Assembly (NCBI GenBank): GCA_902620425.1
Contig: CACNHX010000003.1
Coordinates: 133,199-197,198, forward strand
Source of the DNA: an uncultured Alphaproteobacteria bacterium
GTDB lineage: Bacteria; Pseudomonadota; Alphaproteobacteria; HIMB59; GCA-002718135
Length of the DNA: 64,000 bases
Reading direction: 5' to 3'
Shown: positions 47,766 through 56,300 of the stretch, piece by piece
Position numbering within the stretch: the first letter of the stretch is position 1
How the letters are laid out: every line of letters begins with the position of its first letter
The notes under the pieces: model-generated
The model's database searches: none
Told to the model about the DNA's origin: nothing
What the model saw: only the letters and a program-made list of their open reading frames with translations
Program-made: the position numbers and the translations under genes

Positions 47766-48187
47766 AAATGTGTTAATAAAAATTATAGTTATAAACACTA
47801 TTAAATATAATTTGAATTTAAGAAATAGTTCTTTTGTTTTAAAAATGTGTTGTTAACAACTTAATAACTTGTCTTAATATTATAAGGAGGATGTTAATAT
47901 GTTTGTTATACAAAATTAATAACAAGTTATTAGAAATTTATTAAATTGCTAATTATTTAAAAATAATAATTTTTTTTCGATATTCTTTAAATTAACATAT
48001 TTGTTAGGTTTATTATTCATATGTTGGTAAATAAAGAATGATGTAATAATAAAGCAGTAATTAAGGTTTTGAACCTTACAACTAATACAACAATTAAATA
48101 TATAAATTATATATTTATTATTATTTTGACATTAACTTCAATTTTGATTATTAAAATATTTCATTTCTAAACCACCCCAACAACAGT
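47766..48187. other. candidate chromosomal origin of replication (oriC) between maf and rho
   Basis: A gene-free stretch of about 420 bases, by far the longest in the window, extremely AT-rich, from which housekeeping genes run outward on both sides (maf-aroE-coaE-dnaQ left, rho-mnmE-mnmG-rsmG-parA-parB right). In Caulobacter the origin lies between the maf-aroE-coaE-dnaQ side and the hemE...rho...parAB side, so the position matches. Inside: an 11-base inverted repeat TAATAACTTGT (47862-47872) and ACAAGTTATTA (47922-47932), a 7-base hairpin TAAGGTT-TTG-AACCTTA (48062-48078), and three 8-of-9 matches to the DnaA box TTATnCACA (47771-47779 minus, 47789-47797, 48013-48021). Such matches are weak evidence in AT-rich DNA; the context carries the call. 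Confidence 0.6.
48126..48154 (+). promoter_or_regulatory. probable sigma-70 promoter of rho
   Basis: A perfect TTGACA (48126-48131), 17-base spacer, and TATTAA (48149-48154, four of six to TATAAT). Transcription would start near 48161, giving a leader of about 27 bases that contains the only C-rich patch of the region (CCACCCCAACAACA, 48172-48185) and no ribosome site. Confidence 0.5.
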
Positions 48188-49444
48188 ATGAATTTACAGG
48201 AATTAAAAGGAAAAGAACCTCAAGAGCTTTTAAAACAAGCAGACAAACTTGGTATAGAAAACCCCTCTTCTCTTAGAAAGCAAGATTTGATGTTTGCAAT
48301 TTTAAAAACAATTGCTGAAGAGGGTGAAATTATTACTGGTTTAGGGGTTATTGAAATTATGCAAGATGGTTTCGGCTTTTTAAGATCTTCAGAGTCAAAT
48401 TATCTTCCAGGTCCAGATGATATCTATATTTCTCCATCTCAAATTAAAAAATTTAGCTTAAGAACAGGTGATAGCGTCGAAGGTGAAATTAGATCTCCAA
48501 AGCAAGGAGAAAGATATTTTGCCATAACTAAAATTAACAAAATAAATGGTCAAGAAACTGATTTAGTTAAGAACAGGGTTAACTTTGAAGATTTAACACC
48601 ATTGTATCCTGAAGCAAGGTTCAAACTTGAACAAGAAAAACCTATGCCAGATAACACGGAGAGAATAATTGATATTATTGCTCCTCTTGGAAAAGGACAA
48701 AGACAATTAATTGTTGCACAGCCTTTCACCGGTAAAACAATAATTATGCAAAAAATTGCTAATGCTATAACTGCTAATAGTCCAGACGCTAAACTGATTG
48801 TTCTGCTAATTGATGAAAGGCCAGAAGAAGTTACAGACATGCAAAGATCAGTTAAGGGCGAGGTAATTAGTTCAACTTTTGACGAACCTGCTTCACGCCA
48901 CGTTCAGGTCGCTGAAATGGTAATTGAAAAAGCTAAAAGACTGGTTGAATATAAACATGATGTTGTAATTCTTCTTGATTCAATCACAAGACTTGGAAGA
49001 GCTTATAACACCGTTGTTCCATCTAGTGGAAAGGTATTAACAGGCGGTGTTGATGCTAATGCACTACAAAGACCAAAAAGATTTTTCGGGGCTGCAAGGA
49101 ACGTAGAAAAAGGCGGATCACTTACAATTATTGCTACTGCTTTAATAGACACAGGAAGCAGAATGGATGAAGTTATCTTTGAAGAATTTAAAGGTACTGG
49201 TAATAGTGAAATGGTTCTAGATAGAAAACTTAGTCAAAAAAGAACCTATCCAGCTTTCGATATTGGTAAGTCAGGAACAAGAAAAGAAGAATTATTACTT
49301 GATAAAGACGAGCTTGGAAAAATCTTTATTTTAAGAAAAATACTAGCCCCAATGGGAAGCACAGAAGCCATGGAATTCTTGTTAGATAAAATGAAAAATA
49401 CAAAAACTAACAACGAATTCTTCCAAAGCATGGGAACTAAATAA
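48188..49444 (+). CDS. rho: transcription termination factor Rho
   Basis: Hexameric RNA helicase ending transcription. The 418-residue protein has normal length: N-terminal Rho_N helices ([14 protein letters not shown]), the RNA-binding cold-shock-like domain with [26 protein letters not shown], Walker [15 protein letters not shown] near residue 178, Walker [14 protein letters not shown] near 257 and the R-loop region [13 protein letters not shown]. It is the first rightward gene from the origin candidate. The leader is short and C-rich, which would suit Rho autoregulation. Confidence 0.98.
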   Translation: MNLQELKGKEPQELLKQADKLGIENPSSLRKQDLMFAILKTIAEEGEIITGLGVIEIMQDGFGFLRSSESNYLPGPDDIYISPSQIKKFSLRTGDSVEGEIRSPKQGERYFAITKINKINGQETDLVKNRVNFEDLTPLYPEARFKLEQEKPMPDNTERIIDIIAPLGKGQRQLIVAQPFTGKTIIMQKIANAITANSPDAKLIVLLIDERPEEVTDMQRSVKGEVISSTFDEPASRHVQVAEMVIEKAKRLVEYKHDVVILLDSITRLGRAYNTVVPSSGKVLTGGVDANALQRPKRFFGAARNVEKGGSLTIIATALIDTGSRMDEVIFEEFKGTGNSEMVLDRKLSQKRTYPAFDIGKSGTRKEELLLDKDELGKIFILRKILAPMGSTEAMEFLLDKMKNTKTNNEFFQSMGTK

Positions 49445-49507
49445 ATATAAATTTTTTTATAATCTTTCCTATTTACTTAATATCATCTTGGGTTTAATTC
49501 CCAAAAA

Positions 49508-50794
49508 ATGAAAGCTTCCAAAGAGACAATTTTTGCTCTTGCTACACAAAGAGGTAAATCAGGTATAGCTGTTTTTAGGGTTTCGGGAAAAAGTTCTCAT
49601 ACAATAATTAAATCAATATCTTCTAAAAAAAAATTTAAAACAAAATTTGCTACATTAAACAATTTATTAGACGGAAAGAGCGTTGTAGATCAGACGCTAA
49701 CAACTTTTTTTAAATCACCAAAAAGCTATACAGGGGAGGATATGGTGGAAATATCTTGTCATGGAAGTATTTCTGTAATTAACAAAATAACTAAAACCCT
49801 GTTAAAAAAACAGATCAGACTTGCTGAGCCCGGAGAGTTTACTAAAAGAGCTTTAATGAATGATAAGCTTAGTGTTTTAGAAGCTGAAACAATTAATGAT
49901 TTAGTTAATGCAGAAACTGAAAATCAAAGAAAGATAGCCATTGGTAATTTAAGTGGAAATTTAGATAAATTAATTAATGAAATATCGAATAAACAAAAAA
50001 AACTTCTTGCAGATATAGAGGCGATAATTGATTTTGCTGATGAAGACCTTCCTAAAGAAATATACAAAAACATAAAAGAACAAAATAAGAACATATACAA
50101 ACAAATTCAAAATATTATCGAAAGATCGACTTTATCTAGACAAATTTATACCGGCTTTAGAATAACTATTATTGGAAAGCCAAACACAGGAAAATCTTCC
50201 TTTATTAATTATATTAATAATAAGGAGGTTTCTATAGTTACTAATATACCAGGAACTACAACAGATTTAGTAAGCTCCACGTTAGATATAAAAGGAGATA
50301 AATACACATTTATTGATACAGCTGGAATAAGAAAATATAAGAATTTAATTGAAAAAATAGGTATCGAAAGATCCTTAGAGAGTGCTGAAAAGTCTGATTT
50401 AAATATAGTTTTTCTCAAAAACAATGAAAAGAAAAACTACAGTAAAATCAAATCTAAAATATTTGTTAAATCAAAATATGATACAAATAAAAAGAAAATT
50501 AGCGGGGTACATAGTATATCATCAGTATCTGGTTATGGAATTGAGCCTCTTATTAAAACCATATCTTCAAAATTAAAGAAAAAACCAGTTTCTGGACCTG
50601 TCTTTTCACGTGAAAGACATATGGAAAGCCTTAAGAAATCCTTTGAACTACTTAAACATTTAGATTTAAAAGAAATAGATATTGCTGCTGAAAATGTTAG
50701 AAGATCAATCATGTATATTGATGGAATTAATCAAAAATTTGATATTGAGAAAATTTTAGATATAATATTTAGTGATTTTTGTATAGGCAAGTGA
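49508..50794 (+). CDS. mnmE: tRNA uridine-5-carboxymethylaminomethyl modification GTPase MnmE
   Basis: With MnmG modifies U34 of certain tRNAs. In 428 residues: N-terminal folate-binding domain (ETIFALATQRGKSGIAVFRVSG, then ISCHGS near residue 81), helical domain, G domain with IIGKPNTGKSSFINY near 220 and FIDTAGIR near 264, and the C-terminal CIGK motif that ends the protein. The G4 motif reads SKYD rather than NKxD. A small stem TTGGG-CCCAA (49488-49504) ends just before the ATG. The gene contains one parS-like palindrome at 50604-50615. Confidence 0.97.
   Translation: MKASKETIFALATQRGKSGIAVFRVSGKSSHTIIKSISSKKKFKTKFATLNNLLDGKSVVDQTLTTFFKSPKSYTGEDMVEISCHGSISVINKITKTLLKKQIRLAEPGEFTKRALMNDKLSVLEAETINDLVNAETENQRKIAIGNLSGNLDKLINEISNKQKKLLADIEAIIDFADEDLPKEIYKNIKEQNKNIYKQIQNIIERSTLSRQIYTGFRITIIGKPNTGKSSFINYINNKEVSIVTNIPGTTTDLVSSTLDIKGDKYTFIDTAGIRKYKNLIEKIGIERSLESAEKSDLNIVFLKNNEKKNYSKIKSKIFVKSKYDTNKKKISGVHSISSVSGYGIEPLIKTISSKLKKKPVSGPVFSRERHMESLKKSFELLKHLDLKEIDIAAENVRRSIMYIDGINQKFDIEKILDIIFSDFCIGK
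50604..50615. other. parS-like centromere site inside mnmE
   Basis: A perfect 12-base palindrome TTTCACGTGAAA, the core of the parS consensus TGTTTCACGTGAAACA; 13 of 16 positions match (50602-50617). It encodes Ser-Arg-Glu with CGT for Arg, whereas AGA is used for the next Arg and is the common choice here. It lies 2.7 kb from parA. Confidence 0.65.
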
Positions 50795-50806
50795 TTTCAC
50801 GTGAAA
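50795..50806. other. parS-like centromere site at the mnmE-mnmG junction
   Basis: A second perfect TTTCACGTGAAA, 191 bases from the first, starting right after the mnmE stop codon. 12 of 16 positions of the extended parS consensus match. It occupies the short gap before the mnmG ATG. Two such sites close together near parAB and the origin candidate are what a ParB-binding centromere would show. Confidence 0.65.
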
Positions 50807-50812
50807 AGAGAT

Positions 50813-52678
50813 ATGGATAATAAATTTGATGTAATTGTAATTGGTGGAGGGCATGCAGGCGTAGAAGCAGCATGCTCATCTGCAAGAACTGGATCAAAAA
50901 CAGCTTTAATTACTCATAAAGTTGATAAAATAGGAGAAATGTCATGTAATCCTGCAATTGGAGGTCTTGGAAAAGGACATTTAGTAAAGGAAATAGATGC
51001 TTTAGATGGAATTATGGCCAAAGCTACAGACAGATCCTGTATACAATTTAGAATGCTAAACTCGAGCAGAGGTGCTGCTGTAAGAGGTCCGAGGGCTCAA
51101 ACAGACCGTATTTTATATAAAAACGCCATAAATAAGCTTGTATCTGAGCAAAAAAATCTTCAAATTATTGAGGGCTCAGTAGAAGATTTAATTGTTTTAA
51201 ATAAACAGGTAAATGGAGTTATTTTAGGAGATAATAAAAAGATAATGTCCAAATCTGTGGTTTTAACTACAGGCACTTTCTTACAAGGGTTAATAAGAAT
51301 AGGCTCCGAGAAACAAGAAGCTGGTAGGGTTGGTGATAAACCATCAATAAAGCTTGCAAAAAAACTTAAAGAACTAAAGTTTTCAATAGGCAGATTGAAA
51401 ACAGGAACACCCCCAAGATTACTTAAAAAAACTATAAATTTCAATGACTTAGATGAACAACGCCCAGATAAAAAACCCGTTCCATTTTCTTTTATCAACA
51501 GAGATATCCACATTCCTCAAATATCTTGTTTTATTACTCATACTAATAAAAATACCCATGAAATTATCGCTAAGAACTTGAGCCTATCACCAATGTATTC
51601 AGGTGAAATACAATCAATGGGAGCTAGGTATTGCCCATCTATTGAAGATAAAATTCATAAATTCAAAAATAAGTCATCACATCAGATATTCCTTGAGCCA
51701 GAAGGATTAGATAGTGATTTAATATATCCAAATGGAATATCCTCTTCACTTCCAACTGAAATTCAAGAGCAGTTTGTTAAAACGATTAAAGGTTTAGAGA
51801 ATGTTACAATTACACAACCTGCTTATGCAATTGAATATGATTTTGTTGACCCACAAGAACTAACACACACACTTGAAACAAAAAAAATAAAAAATTTATT
51901 TTTTGCAGGGCAAATAAACGGAACAACCGGATACGAAGAAGCAGCTGCACAAGGCATAATGGCAGGGATAAATGCATCACTTAAAACAACATCTAATAAA
52001 GAATTTATAATACCCAGGTCCTCTGGATATATAGGTGTTTTGATAGACGATTTAGTTACAAAAGGGACTAAAGAGCCATATAGAATGTTTACTTCAAGGT
52101 CCGAATACAGACTTTTACTTCGGGCTGATAATGCAGATTTAAGACTTACACCCCTTGGAATTGATATAGGTTGTGTTGATATAGACAGGCAAAGAGAATT
52201 TGAAAAAAAATCTAGAAGGATAAAAGAGGGGTTTAAATTTGTTAAAAATCACAAATTCTCTCCAGACGCACTTCTGAAAAAGGGTATAAAAATAAACAAA
52301 GATGGAAAGAAAAGAAATATCATAGACCTTTTGTCGTTTTCTAATATTACAACCACCAAGCTTAAAAAAATACTTCCTGAATTAAGTGATTTAGAAGACG
52401 ATGTAATAGAACAAATAGAAATTGAAGCTAAGTACTCAGGTTATCTTGATAGGCAAAGAATGGATATTCAAGATTTTGAAAAAGAAGAAAGTTTAACAAT
52501 TCCAAAATCAACTAATTATAAACTAGTTGGCAGCTTGTCCAATGAGATAGTAGAAAAATTATCGAAAATTAAACCACCAACTCTTGGAGCAGCCTCAAGA
52601 ATATCGGGCGTAACACCAGCAGCCACCATAGCACTTCTTAGATATATTAAAAAAAATAAAAATAAAAAAGCAGCATAA
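50813..52678 (+). CDS. mnmG: tRNA uridine-5-carboxymethylaminomethyl modification enzyme MnmG (GidA)
   Basis: FAD-dependent partner of MnmE. About 621 residues: [20 protein letters not shown] at the N-terminus is the FAD-binding motif; [24 protein letters not shown] near residue 46, [14 protein letters not shown] near 85, [11 protein letters not shown] near 195 and [17 protein letters not shown] near 370 are family signatures. The ATG at 50813 with AAAGAG just upstream is preferred; a GTG at 50801 also lies in frame but falls in the parS-like palindrome. It is followed one base later by rsmG. Confidence 0.97.
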   Translation: MDNKFDVIVIGGGHAGVEAACSSARTGSKTALITHKVDKIGEMSCNPAIGGLGKGHLVKEIDALDGIMAKATDRSCIQFRMLNSSRGAAVRGPRAQTDRILYKNAINKLVSEQKNLQIIEGSVEDLIVLNKQVNGVILGDNKKIMSKSVVLTTGTFLQGLIRIGSEKQEAGRVGDKPSIKLAKKLKELKFSIGRLKTGTPPRLLKKTINFNDLDEQRPDKKPVPFSFINRDIHIPQISCFITHTNKNTHEIIAKNLSLSPMYSGEIQSMGARYCPSIEDKIHKFKNKSSHQIFLEPEGLDSDLIYPNGISSSLPTEIQEQFVKTIKGLENVTITQPAYAIEYDFVDPQELTHTLETKKIKNLFFAGQINGTTGYEEAAAQGIMAGINASLKTTSNKEFIIPRSSGYIGVLIDDLVTKGTKEPYRMFTSRSEYRLLLRADNADLRLTPLGIDIGCVDIDRQREFEKKSRRIKEGFKFVKNHKFSPDALLKKGIKINKDGKKRNIIDLLSFSNITTTKLKKILPELSDLEDDVIEQIEIEAKYSGYLDRQRMDIQDFEKEESLTIPKSTNYKLVGSLSNEIVEKLSKIKPPTLGAASRISGVTPAATIALLRYIKKNKNKKAA

Positions 52679-52679
52679 T

Positions 52680-53285
52680 TTGGATAAAAGCGCTGTAATA
52701 AAAAAATACAATCTTAACAGAAAGCAAATTGATTTAATCAATAGCTACATACTAAAGTTAACAAAAAGCAACCAAATACACAATTTAGTAGGGCCCTCCA
52801 CACTTGATGTTGCTTGGGATAGACATATTAATGATTCATTACAGTTGTCTGAATTTATTTTGAAAAAAAATGCATCAATAATTGACCTTGGTACCGGTGC
52901 TGGGTTACCAGGAGTGATCTTACATATTTTTGGGTATTCAAATATATTATTGATCGACTCTAAGATGAAAAAAATAAACTTTATTAGAGAATTTGCATAC
53001 GAGCAGAATTTAGTAATAAAAACTATTTGCACAAGGGTTGAAAAAATTAAAAATCAAAAATTTGACTTTATTATCTGTCGAGCTTTTGCTCCATTAGCAA
53101 AATTATTAGATTATTCACGCTTTTTTACCAAAAAAAATACATCACTGCTTTTTCTAAAAGGAAGAAGTGTTAAGAAAGAAATACACGATGCAAAAAAATC
53201 CTTTAGCTTTGAATACGATCTTTATCCGAGTCAAAGTGAGGGTGATGGGTGTGTATTAAAAATAAACAAATATAACAAACTGTGA
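52680..53285 (+). CDS. rsmG: 16S rRNA (guanine-527 N7)-methyltransferase
   Basis: SAM-dependent methyltransferase acting on 16S rRNA, also known as GidB. The 201-residue protein has KLTKSNQIHNLVGPST near residue 27, the SAM-binding loop IIDLGTGAGLPGVIL near 66 and FDFIICRAFAPLAKLL near 121. The start is TTG at 52680, one base after the mnmG stop, as no ATG precedes the conserved part. Its stop overlaps the parA start (GTGA). Confidence 0.95.
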   Translation: MDKSAVIKKYNLNRKQIDLINSYILKLTKSNQIHNLVGPSTLDVAWDRHINDSLQLSEFILKKNASIIDLGTGAGLPGVILHIFGYSNILLIDSKMKKINFIREFAYEQNLVIKTICTRVEKIKNQKFDFIICRAFAPLAKLLDYSRFFTKKNTSLLFLKGRSVKKEIHDAKKSFSFEYDLYPSQSEGDGCVLKINKYNKL

Positions 53286-54055
53286 AAAAAATTATTTCTA
53301 TATCCAACCAAAAAGGGGGTGTCGGTAAAACGACAACCACAATAAATCTAGCTACTTCATTAGCCGCAGTGAAAAAAAATGTTTTAATTGTAGATGCTGA
53401 CCCCCAAGGCAATGCCAGCACTGGGCTTGGACTCAACTACAACGATAGAAAACCATCGATTTATGAAATGATTCATGAAAAGAAACTTCTTACAGAAGGA
53501 ATAAAAGAAACATTAATTCCTGGTCTAAAAATAATTGGAGCAAACACAGATCTGGCTGCTGCGGAGGTAGAGTTAACAAATTTTGAAAATAGAGAGTTTA
53601 TATTTAAATCAATTTTTCATGAAATTAATAATTTTGATTTTATTTTTGTAGACTGTCCACCAGCACTTGGTTTGTTAACTATAAATTCATTAGTAGCATC
53701 TGACACTACACTAATTCCTCTTCAGTCAGAGTTTTTTGCTTTAGAGGGCCTTTCAGCGCTTATGCAAACAATCAAATTAATTCAACAAAACTATAATAAT
53801 AATCTTCAAATCGAAGGAATACTATTAACAATGTTAGATAAAAGAAACTCATTGAGTTCCTTAGTTGAAAAAGATGTAAGGCAACATTTTGGTGACCAAG
53901 TTTACAAAACAACAATTCCAAGAAATGTTAAAATATCAGAAGCCCCAAGCCATGGCAAACCAGCATTGGTATACGATACACAAGCTGCGGGCTCCTTAGC
54001 TTATATTGAGCTTGCAAAAGAAGTAATTTTAAATCAAAATAAAAACCATGAATAA
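53282..54055 (+). CDS. parA: chromosome partitioning ATPase ParA
   Basis: Walker-type ATPase that moves ParB-parS complexes to segregate origins. The 257-residue protein opens with IISISNQKGGVGKTTTTINLATSLA (deviant Walker A with the signature Lys), followed by VLIVDADPQGNASTGLG, FIFVDCPPALGLLTINSLVASD near residue 120 and VKISEAPSHGKPALVYD near 220. GTG start overlapping the rsmG stop. It is 5 kb from the origin candidate and 2.5 kb from the two parS-like sites. Confidence 0.97.
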   Translation: MKKIISISNQKGGVGKTTTTINLATSLAAVKKNVLIVDADPQGNASTGLGLNYNDRKPSIYEMIHEKKLLTEGIKETLIPGLKIIGANTDLAAAEVELTNFENREFIFKSIFHEINNFDFIFVDCPPALGLLTINSLVASDTTLIPLQSEFFALEGLSALMQTIKLIQQNYNNNLQIEGILLTMLDKRNSLSSLVEKDVRQHFGDQVYKTTIPRNVKISEAPSHGKPALVYDTQAAGSLAYIELAKEVILNQNKNHE

Positions 54056-54890
54056 AGAAAACAAACTAGGCATGGGACTGGGAGCTCTTCTGTCAACAAC
54101 AAGTAATAAAAACGAAACAAATAATATCGTCCAAAAAATTAATATTTCCCAAATATTACCGAACCCATCTCAACCGAGAAAAAACTTCAAAGATGAAGAA
54201 CTTAAGGAACTTTCATCATCAATTAAAAATCAAGGACTAATTCAACCTATTATTGTCAAACCAACAGACGATAATCAATTTCAAATTATTGCAGGAGAAA
54301 GAAGGTGGAGAGCATGCCAGCTAAATGGAATGCACGAAGTCGATTGTGTGATTAAAGATCTTGATGATACAAACGTTTTAGAGGCAGCATTAATAGAAAA
54401 TATTCAAAGAGAAGACCTAAATGTAATTGAAGAGGCAAACGCTTATAGAGGGCTTATTGATATAAAAAATATAAACAATGAGACTTTAGCAAAGCTAATT
54501 GGAAAAAGCTCAAGTTATGTTTCTAACATCTTGCGTCTTTTAGAATTAGACCAAAAAATACAAGAAATGGTAATAAATGGTGATTTGTCAATGGGTCATG
54601 CAAGAGCTCTTATTGGTGTTCCTGACGCTATAAATAAAGCAAAGGAAATAATTGAAAAAAAACTTAGTGTTAGAGAGGTTGAAAAGATCACATCTTCTTT
54701 TAAAAAAAATAAGTTAAAAAAAATATCTAAAGATCCAAATATCGCTGATCTTGAGAAAGAGCTATCTGACAAGATAGGCCTTAAAACGTCCATACAATTT
54801 AATGATAATGGCTCATCTGGATCGCTCACACTTTACTATTCTGACTTGAATCAACTTGATGATTTAATGAAAAGGCTTAAGAAACAGTAA
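54048..54890 (+). CDS. parB: chromosome partitioning protein ParB
   Basis: Centromere-binding CTPase that loads at parS. In 280 residues: an N-terminal ParA-contacting end (GMGLGALLS), the CTP-binding boxes NPSQPRKNF, QPIIVKP and IIAGERRWRA (about residues 36-88), AALIENIQREDLNVIEEA near 106, the helix-turn-helix with LAKLIGKSSSYVSNILRLLEL near 147 and MGHARALIGVPD near 182, and a C-terminal dimerisation domain. It overlaps parA by eight bases and holA by 14 bases tail to tail. Confidence 0.97.
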   Translation: MNKENKLGMGLGALLSTTSNKNETNNIVQKINISQILPNPSQPRKNFKDEELKELSSSIKNQGLIQPIIVKPTDDNQFQIIAGERRWRACQLNGMHEVDCVIKDLDDTNVLEAALIENIQREDLNVIEEANAYRGLIDIKNINNETLAKLIGKSSSYVSNILRLLELDQKIQEMVINGDLSMGHARALIGVPDAINKAKEIIEKKLSVREVEKITSSFKKNKLKKISKDPNIADLEKELSDKIGLKTSIQFNDNGSSGSLTLYYSDLNQLDDLMKRLKKQ

Positions 54891-55821
54891 TTTTTTTTAT
54901 ACCTAAAAAAAAACGAAGACCAGAAATTAAAGACAGCCCACTTTCTTGCCTTAAGCTTTTTTCAGTAGAAGATATCAAGTTGATAAGCTGTTTCTTTTTT
55001 TTTAAATTAAATTTTTTGTAAACAGATATTAGAAATTTTTTTTCTCTAAATAAATATTTTGGTATTCTATTTAAATATTCTTCTTGGTTATTACAATCAA
55101 TTATCATTTGGCATAAATATTTACAATAATAATAAAAATCGTTTACATCAGAGTTTGAAATAATTTTTTCTCTATAAATGTTAACTATTTCACCATTCTT
55201 TTTTAACAAACTAAAAAAGATTTTTTCTTTTCCTGATTCATCTATGGATAAAAGTTTAGTTATATTTTCAATATTTATTTCATGCTGATCTAATTCAAAA
55301 ATTTTTTTTAAGCCACTCTCAAGAAAAGCATATCTGCTATCTAGTTTATCAATTAAAAACCAGAATATATCACGCGGTATTATTATTTTGCCTTCTTCTA
55401 AATACTTATTTAATATTCTAATTTTAGAATCTTTATCCAACTCATAACAATCAACCACACAAGCATTATTATTATTAATTAAAATTTTTTTCACCAACCT
55501 TGATTTTTGAGAATTTTCATAAATAAATATAAAAACTGAGTTAGATTTTATAATTTTATTTAAATTATTTTCATTAACACCCTTACAATTTCTGCTTAAA
55601 TAGATTTTGTGGTTTTCAAATAAACCATTTTGATCGATAAAATTTTCTAATGAGTCAATTTTGGAAATTTCTATATTTTTATTTATTTGATATTTTTCCA
55701 AGATTGATTGTGAAACTTTCTCCATTAAGGTTGTTTCATTTCCATTAATAAAATAAACCTTTTTATCTATAAGAAAATTATCACTAAGAATTATCCTAAT
55801 GGGGTCAGTCTTCATAGACAA
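54877..55821 (-). CDS. holA: DNA polymerase III delta subunit
   Basis: Clamp-loader subunit that opens the sliding clamp. The 314-residue protein is divergent but has the HolA layout: an N-terminal domain with VYFINGNETTLMEKVSQSIL, a middle with FIFIYENSQKSRLVKKI, DCYELDKDSKIRILNKYL, and LSIDESGKEKIFFSLLKK, and a helical C-terminal domain with LINLISSTEKSLRQ. Position between lptE and parB, the standard alphaproteobacterial order, supports it. It overlaps lptE by ten bases. Confidence 0.85.
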   Translation of the reverse strand: MSMKTDPIRIILSDNFLIDKKVYFINGNETTLMEKVSQSILEKYQINKNIEISKIDSLENFIDQNGLFENHKIYLSRNCKGVNENNLNKIIKSNSVFIFIYENSQKSRLVKKILINNNNACVVDCYELDKDSKIRILNKYLEEGKIIIPRDIFWFLIDKLDSRYAFLESGLKKIFELDQHEINIENITKLLSIDESGKEKIFFSLLKKNGEIVNIYREKIISNSDVNDFYYYCKYLCQMIIDCNNQEEYLNRIPKYLFREKKFLISVYKKFNLKKKKQLINLISSTEKSLRQESGLSLISGLRFFLGIKKITVS

Positions 55822-56300
55822 TCATTTAAATTTAAACCGGACAAAAGAGCGATAAACCTGTTCAAGTTTTCAGACACTGCCAATTCATACTTATTTTCAA
55901 GAGATATGTCGGATCCATAATTATATCCGGAAGATTTTGGTATTATAGAAAAACTTGATAATATCTCTTTTTTATAAGTCACACATTTATTTAGATTTGA
56001 TTCAAGCACATATATAAATCTTAACTCGTACCTTAAATTAGATATTGCTTGATTTGTTTCAACCGATCTTTTTGTTTGTTTTTCTTCTATCTTTATTGAT
56101 AGATAATATTCTTCTCTTTCGTTATTACCAAAAAACATAGGAACATAGGATTTAACAAACGGCAAATCTTTTCCCTTGATCTCTACCTTTGTGTTATCAT
56201 AAAGTGGGTTGATAAGATTCTCTTTGCCACTATAAACAAATTGTAAATTACTACATGATAAAAAAAAATAAAAACACAACAGTATAGAAAACTTTTTCAT
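55812..56300 (-). CDS. lptE: LPS-assembly lipoprotein LptE
   Basis: A 162-residue lipoprotein: signal peptide [15 protein letters not shown] with the lipidation Cys at 16, then a short domain. Sequence similarity to LptE is low, as usual for this family, but the size, the lipobox and the location between leuS and holA match LptE across Proteobacteria. With LptD it inserts LPS in the outer membrane. The start overlaps the leuS stop by four bases. Confidence 0.8.
   Translation of the reverse strand: MKKFSILLCFYFFLSCSNLQFVYSGKENLINPLYDNTKVEIKGKDLPFVKSYVPMFFGNNEREEYYLSIKIEEKQTKRSVETNQAISNLRYELRFIYVLESNLNKCVTYKKEILSSFSIIPKSSGYNYGSDISLENKYELAVSENLNRFIALLSGLNLNDCL

Noticed and set aside
48550-48840. 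Open frame on the minus strand inside rho
   Set aside because: Shadow of the rho coding sequence without recognisable features.
49488-49504. TTGGG-TTTAATT-CCCAA stem after rho as a terminator
   Set aside because: It is only five base pairs and is followed by A residues, not T, on the coding strand; it sits against the mnmE start codon.
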